DNA from: an uncultured Actinomyces sp.
GTDB lineage: Bacteria; Actinomycetota; Actinomycetes; Actinomycetales; Actinomycetaceae
Assembly: GCA_900556405.1 (NCBI GenBank)
Contig: USPB01000080.1
Span: forward strand, 1 to 8,914
DNA: 8,914 bases
Reading direction: 5' to 3'
The position numbers were made by a program, and so were the translations under genes. The notes under the pieces were generated by a model. It did no database searches. It was given only the letters and a program-made list of their open reading frames with translations, and was not told the origin of the DNA. This document shows, in pieces, positions 6,398 through 8,914 of this stretch. Within the stretch, counting starts at the first letter, position 1; every line of letters begins with the position of its first letter.

Positions 6398-7075
6398 TCA
6401 GTAGCCCGGGTTGTTCTGTCCCTGCGAGATTCCTCCGGGGGGTTGCGTGCCGTAGCCATCGGCTGGTCCCTGGTTAGGCGCGGTGCCGTATGTGGGACCG
6501 TGAGCTGCGGGCATGCCGTAGCCCTGTCCCTGTGCCGGATTGGTACCGTACCCGCTGCCGGGGAACGATCCGGGTGAGCTCTGCCGTCCGGTGTAGGGAT
6601 GCTTGTATGACCACGGCGGGCCAAATCCCGTATACCACGAGCGACCGGGATCTTCGGTTCCTTGAGGATAGCCGGTGACACCGTACTGGGGGCCGTTGGC
6701 GCCGGTGTAGTTCGGCATGTCGTGGATATCCTTGCGTGCCCGTCGGTAGACGATAACCTGGATGATGCAGACCGGTAACAAGATGACGAAGAAGACCCCG
6801 ATCATGATGAGGACCGCGATGGCGGTCGCCCCTGATTCCGAGCCCGTCGAGGTGGCGCGACGTGCGGGAGCAACGATGCTTGACGTCACGCTCACTGGGA
6901 GAGTGTGGTGGACAGATGCCTCGTTGCGGTCGCTCGTGCCACCAGATGCAGGCATGACGGTACTTGCGACGGTCGATGTGTGTGGTTCGGCAGACGCGTG
7001 CGTCGCAGGACCGATGAGAGCGGCCGTCGCGCAGGCGAGGGCGGCTCCGCAGATGAGGAGCCGATGAGACAGCAT
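6398..7075 (-). CDS. Unknown membrane-anchored protein with Gly/Tyr/Pro-rich tail (paralogue A)
   Basis: I do not recognise the family. The 225-residue protein has an N-terminal signal peptide (LLICGAALACATAAL core, likely cleavage after ASA at 27-29). A Ser/Thr/Ala-rich linker runs to about 82. One transmembrane helix is at about 84-109 (IAVLIMIGVFFVILLPVCII inside it), followed by basic YRRARKD, which places the C-terminal side in the cytoplasm. The tail begins with NYTGANGPQYGVT at 122-134 and becomes Gly/Tyr/Pro/Gln-rich, with loose YGT-type repeats at Tyr176, 186, 196 and 208, ending in GY. The start ATG has a strong GGGAGGAAA binding site 8 nt upstream. The motif, layout and GY ending are shared with the gene 49 bp upstream, so the two form a duplicated, probably co-transcribed pair. 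Tail disorder and protein-protein contacts are only inferences. Confidence 0.82.
   Translation of the reverse strand: MLSHRLLICGAALACATAALIGPATHASAEPHTSTVASTVMPASGGTSDRNEASVHHTLPVSVTSSIVAPARRATSTGSESGATAIAVLIMIGVFFVILLPVCIIQVIVYRRARKDIHDMPNYTGANGPQYGVTGYPQGTEDPGRSWYTGFGPPWSYKHPYTGRQSSPGSFPGSGYGTNPAQGQGYGMPAAHGPTYGTAPNQGPADGYGTQPPGGISQGQNNPGY
6440..6553 (-). repeat. Coding repeats: YGT/YGM units in the tail of paralogue A
   Basis: Residues 175-212 hold four degenerate units of 10-12 residues centred on GYGT, GYGM, TYGT and GYGT, joined by Pro/Gln/Ala/Gly linkers. The spacing between tyrosines is 10, 10 and 12 residues. This is low-complexity, probably disordered protein sequence. Confidence 0.55.
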
Positions 7076-7124
7076 GCGGTCTTTCCTCCCAGCGTGATCT
7101 GGCTGTCCAGGCAGACGCGAGACG

Positions 7125-7673
7125 TCAGTAGCCGCTTCCGTACGTGCCGTTTGTGCCGGTTGACGGGTAGCCGCCCTGCTGATTGCCGTAATAGTTGCCG
7201 TAGTCGCCCGCCGGATAGCCCCCTCCCGCCTGCATCGGCGTGTTCATGGGAGCTCCGCTCTGTGGATACTGCGGGCTGCCATAGCTTCCGGCCGTGACGC
7301 CGTACTGCGGTCCACTGGGGCCGTTGTAATTCATCATCCGAGATTGGCGGCCCCCGTTTTGGGAAGAAATGTATCGGAAGAGGAAGTAGCCTCCGGCGAT
7401 CACAATGAAGATAATCAGGGAGATGAGGGCAACTACCGGGTTGTGGGAGGTTGTACGGGAGCGGAAACGTCGACGCGTTGGTGCGAGCGTGGACGAACTG
7501 TCATGCACTGCGTATCCGGTAGAAGCAACGCTCGTGGGGGCGATCTGTGCGGCGACGGTGACTGAGCTTGTCTGTGCTGACGATGCGTCCCAGGCGCCGA
7601 CACACGGCGCCGCGATCCCCGTGAGAGCGATTGCGAGGGAAGCTGAGAATGTCAGGAGGCGACGGGTAGCCAT
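7125..7673 (-). CDS. Unknown membrane-anchored protein with Gly/Tyr-rich tail (paralogue B)
   Basis: I do not recognise the family. From ATG 7673 the protein is 182 residues. It has a hydrophobic signal-like N-terminus (MATRRLLTFSASLAIALTG, possible cleavage after VGA at 25-27) and a Ser/Thr/Val linker. A basic cluster RRRFRSR at 67-73 precedes one transmembrane helix at about 79-100 (VVALISLIIFIVIAGGYFLF). The tail opens with NYNGPSGPQYGVT at 115-127 and is rich in Gly, Tyr, Asn and Pro, ending GSGY. The frame is open 55 codons further upstream, but the ATG at 7671-7673 is chosen because a GGGAG binding site precedes it and the signal sequence begins there. It shares domain order and motif with the downstream gene, 49 bp away; both are probably one operon. 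No cysteine fits a lipobox. Confidence 0.8.
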   Translation of the reverse strand: MATRRLLTFSASLAIALTGIAAPCVGAWDASSAQTSSVTVAAQIAPTSVASTGYAVHDSSSTLAPTRRRFRSRTTSHNPVVALISLIIFIVIAGGYFLFRYISSQNGGRQSRMMNYNGPSGPQYGVTAGSYGSPQYPQSGAPMNTPMQAGGGYPAGDYGNYYGNQQGGYPSTGTNGTYGSGY

Positions 7674-7794
7674 AAGGGGTACTCCCACGATGCTGGTTGT
7701 CGGTAGATAGGTATCAGTGTAATCGCGTAGGCATTGGAGGGCCGCTTGTTCCGTGTGGCGATACGTGCATGCGGTCGCAGACGACGGGGTGCGT

Positions 7795-7816
7795 GTTCTC
7801 GTTCGGTTCTCGTTCG
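7795..7816 (+). repeat. Perfect 11-bp tandem duplication
   Basis: GTTCTCGTTCG occurs twice head to tail, 33 bp upstream of the -35 of the tRNA-Pro promoter, in the intergenic region between paralogue B and the tRNA gene. It may be a slippage duplication or a pair of binding sites. Confidence 0.6.
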
Positions 7817-7848
7817 GTGATGGTGTGTCGTGGCGCACGCCTGTCGGC

Positions 7849-7878
7849 TTGCTTCCTGATCGCCGGGTGCGCTATAGT
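7849..7878 (+). promoter_or_regulatory. Promoter of the tRNA-Pro gene
   Basis: TTGCTT at 7849-7854 and TATAGT at 7873-7878 are separated by 18 bp, close to the housekeeping sigma consensus. Transcription would begin near 7885, about 25 nt before the mature tRNA 5' end. This is the best-formed promoter in the window. Confidence 0.65.
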
Positions 7879-7909
7879 TCTACAGGTCGCTACGGCGATG
7901 AACTAAATA

Positions 7910-7983
<74 letters not shown>

Positions 7984-7989
7984 CGAAAG

Positions 7990-8020
7990 AACCGTGAGGG
8001 TACGTCCCTCACGGTTTTTT
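7990..8020 (+). terminator. Rho-independent terminator of the tRNA-Pro gene
   Basis: A perfect 11-bp stem (AACCGTGAGGG / CCCTCACGGTT) with a 5-nt loop TACGT runs into six T residues ending at 8020. It begins 6 nt after the mature tRNA end. Textbook intrinsic terminator for plus-strand transcription. Confidence 0.95.
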
Positions 8021-8253
8021 GTTTGTCCGAGCAGGTGTAGCTGGCACTGTTCTTGACGGAAGGGACCTCTGTCCTTAGTGGTGTGCGCGCCCACAATTTG
8101 TAACCGAAATGTGATCCATATTTAGCTGCTTTTATTTCGCTCGGTAAAACGTAGTTTTTCGGAAAAGATTGGCCGATTTCCGCAGGTAGAGGACGGTCAT
8201 TCCATGTGTTTGGGCAGTCACAAGTACTTCAATGCCTGGAGTAAACTGTTTCA

Positions 8254-8289
8254 CAGGTCGAAGTCGTCAACGGGGATGATTTCGACCTG
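8254..8289 (+). other. 15-bp intergenic hairpin, possible structured RNA
   Basis: CAGGTCGAA at 8254-8262 pairs perfectly with TTCGACCTG at 8281-8289. The stem continues inward as GTCGTC/GATGAT with two G-U wobbles, leaving a 6-nt loop AACGGG, for 15 continuous pairs on the plus-strand RNA. On the minus-strand RNA the two wobbles become A-C mismatches, so plus-strand transcription is favoured. TAAACT at 8242-8247 is a possible -10 whose predicted start falls at the foot of the stem; a weak GTCACA lies 19 bp upstream of it. No strong U-run follows on either strand. Confidence 0.4.
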
Positions 8290-8403
8290 CTTACTTTCAT
8301 CGGGCGCGCAGTGGATACCTGACCGCGGGTGGCTTCCGTGTTTGTTCGTCAGCTGCCGCTTGTGAGTGCGCGGATGCGTGATCTTTCCTCTTCCGACGAC
8401 GAA

Positions 8404-8437
8404 CCCCGGCCTCGTTCGGGGTGAAACGAAGTCGGGG
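8404..8437 (-). terminator. Candidate terminator of the DUF421 gene
   Basis: On the minus strand CCCCG plus CTTCGTT pair with AACGAGG plus CGGGG, about 12 bp with one internal A-C mismatch and one G-U wobble, around an 8-nt loop. It begins 29 nt after the stop codon at 8466. Only a weak U-containing stretch (TTCGTCGTC) follows, so it may be a poor or Rho-assisted terminator. Confidence 0.4.
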
Positions 8438-8465
8438 CTACGCTGCGTGCAGGGCTATACGAAAA

Positions 8466-8914
8466 TCATTCAGAGCCAGGAGTAGCCATGTCCGTGCCAT
8501 CCTCAGCGAAGTCCTCGAGCATGGGAGTCTGAGAATCGGAATTGCGAAACTCGGTCACTGTCGTCACCTCGTGGACGGCTGGATCCGAGACCGTCATCCC
8601 AGTTGTGTTCCCCGCTTGATCGACGATATTGAGGCGGTTATCGGCGTCGAGCTCAACGATGAACAGGTCTTCCAGCTCACCAGCACCAGCCGAGGAGAGT
8701 TCACCGCGCAGCCATTCCTCATCGCGATGAGCCAGCTCAAGGTTGTCAGCCACCGCCTGACCGTTAGAGACCAGAACGTAGTTGACGCCGCCCTCACCCT
8801 TGCGGCGCACAGTCAGGGAGCCGTTGGCTTCGCGCTGGACGAGGCTGATGTCGCTCAGTGAAAAAATGCCCATGCCGCGTAGCTCTGCGAGAAACTCGAC
8901 GGGGTCGAGCTTGT
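8466..8914 (-). CDS. DUF421/YetF-family membrane protein, C-terminal part (5' end outside the window)
   Basis: The minus-strand frame is open from the right edge to a TGA at 8466-8468, giving 148 residues of a longer protein. An internal ATG at 8873 is not the start, because the frame before it reads KLDPVEFLAELRG and belongs to the same domain. The visible part matches the soluble C-terminal domain of DUF421/YetF proteins: a first half with LAELRGMGIFSLSDISLVQR and NGSLTV, then VLVSNGQAVADNLELAH, DEEWLRGEL and LEDLFIVELDADNRLNIV. Family members normally have about three N-terminal membrane helices, which would lie beyond the edge. The last 40 or so residues are polar and acidic and extend past the usual domain end. 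Function of the family is poorly known; YetF of Bacillus is the reference name. Confidence 0.85.
   Translation of the reverse strand, partial: KLDPVEFLAELRGMGIFSLSDISLVQREANGSLTVRRKGEGGVNYVLVSNGQAVADNLELAHRDEEWLRGELSSAGAGELEDLFIVELDADNRLNIVDQAGNTTGMTVSDPAVHEVTTVTEFRNSDSQTPMLEDFAEDGTDMATPGSE

Larger units (their letters stand above)
8021..8465. other. Non-coding stretch between the tRNA terminator and the DUF421 gene
   Basis: No convincing gene is visible on either strand in these 445 bp. About 8090-8250 is noticeably richer in A and T than the genes around it. It contains a short inverted pair CGGAAA (8160-8165)/TTTCCG (8177-8182), the long hairpin at 8254-8289, and a probable terminator stem at 8404-8437 for the gene entering from the right. 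No copy of the tRNA 3' end was found here, so nothing marks an integrated element. Confidence 0.6.

Noticed and set aside
6362..6399. GACGC/GCGTC inverted pair around the cmk stop as a bidirectional terminator
   Set aside because: Only 5 bp with a 28-nt loop and no T-run on either side.
7697..7906. A 69-codon plus-strand frame upstream of the tRNA
   Set aside because: It covers the tRNA promoter, starts opposite paralogue B's upstream region, has no convincing binding site and resembles nothing I know.
8300..8350. GGTCAGGT and GGAAGC on the minus strand suggested SRP RNA
   Set aside because: The two motifs are in the wrong order and spacing for the conserved SRP hairpin, and no surrounding stem is visible.
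8271..8465. GGGGATGATTTCGACCTG resembles the 5' end of tmRNA (ssrA)
   Set aside because: No matching acceptor arm, tag-coding frame or T-arm with CCA follows before the DUF421 coding region. The bases belong to the 15-bp hairpin.
8421..8861. A 146-codon plus-strand frame near the right end
   Set aside because: It lies opposite the DUF421 domain, whose family pattern is recognisable on the minus strand.

Overview
The window is chromosomal DNA from a high-GC Gram-positive bacterium (Actinomycetota). The gene set and order (xerD - parA - scpA - scpB - rluB - tyrA - cmk), frequent GTG starts, and leaderless-looking promoters all fit this phylum. An Actinomyces/Schaalia-like member of the Actinomycetaceae is my best guess, but it is an inference.

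Layout. (1) Positions 1-301, minus strand: the first 100 codons of transketolase, running off the left edge. (2) 302-428: a divergent promoter region with a 7-bp-arm dyad and a leader hairpin. (3) 429-6374, plus strand: seven tightly packed genes, probably one co-transcribed, translationally coupled unit. It encodes the XerD-type recombinase, an orphan ParA-like ATPase, the condensin partners ScpA and ScpB, an RluB-type 23S rRNA pseudouridine synthase, prephenate dehydrogenase with an ACT domain, and CMP kinase. Junctions overlap by 4-17 bp or leave gaps of only 13-14 bp. (4) 6398-7673, minus strand and convergent to cmk: two adjacent paralogous genes for secreted or membrane-anchored proteins. 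Each has a signal peptide, one transmembrane helix, and a Gly/Tyr/Pro-rich tail that opens with a shared NYxGxxGPQYGVT motif. I do not recognise the family. (5) 7849-8020: a tRNA-Pro(GGG) gene with its own promoter and a very clear intrinsic terminator. (6) 8021-8465: a non-coding, partly AT-rich stretch with a 15-bp hairpin. (7) 8466-8914, minus strand: the C-terminal part of a DUF421/YetF-type membrane protein entering from the right edge.

How the genes work together. The central operon joins chromosome maintenance (XerD resolves chromosome dimers, ScpA/ScpB form the SMC condensin complex, ParA-like ATPase) with ribosome maturation (RluB), tyrosine synthesis (TyrA) and CMP/dCMP phosphorylation (Cmk). 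This is a conserved actinobacterial neighbourhood, so the block is ordinary. The usual next gene, der (GTPase), is absent after cmk, and the unknown paralogous pair sits there instead. That pair is the least explained part of the window.
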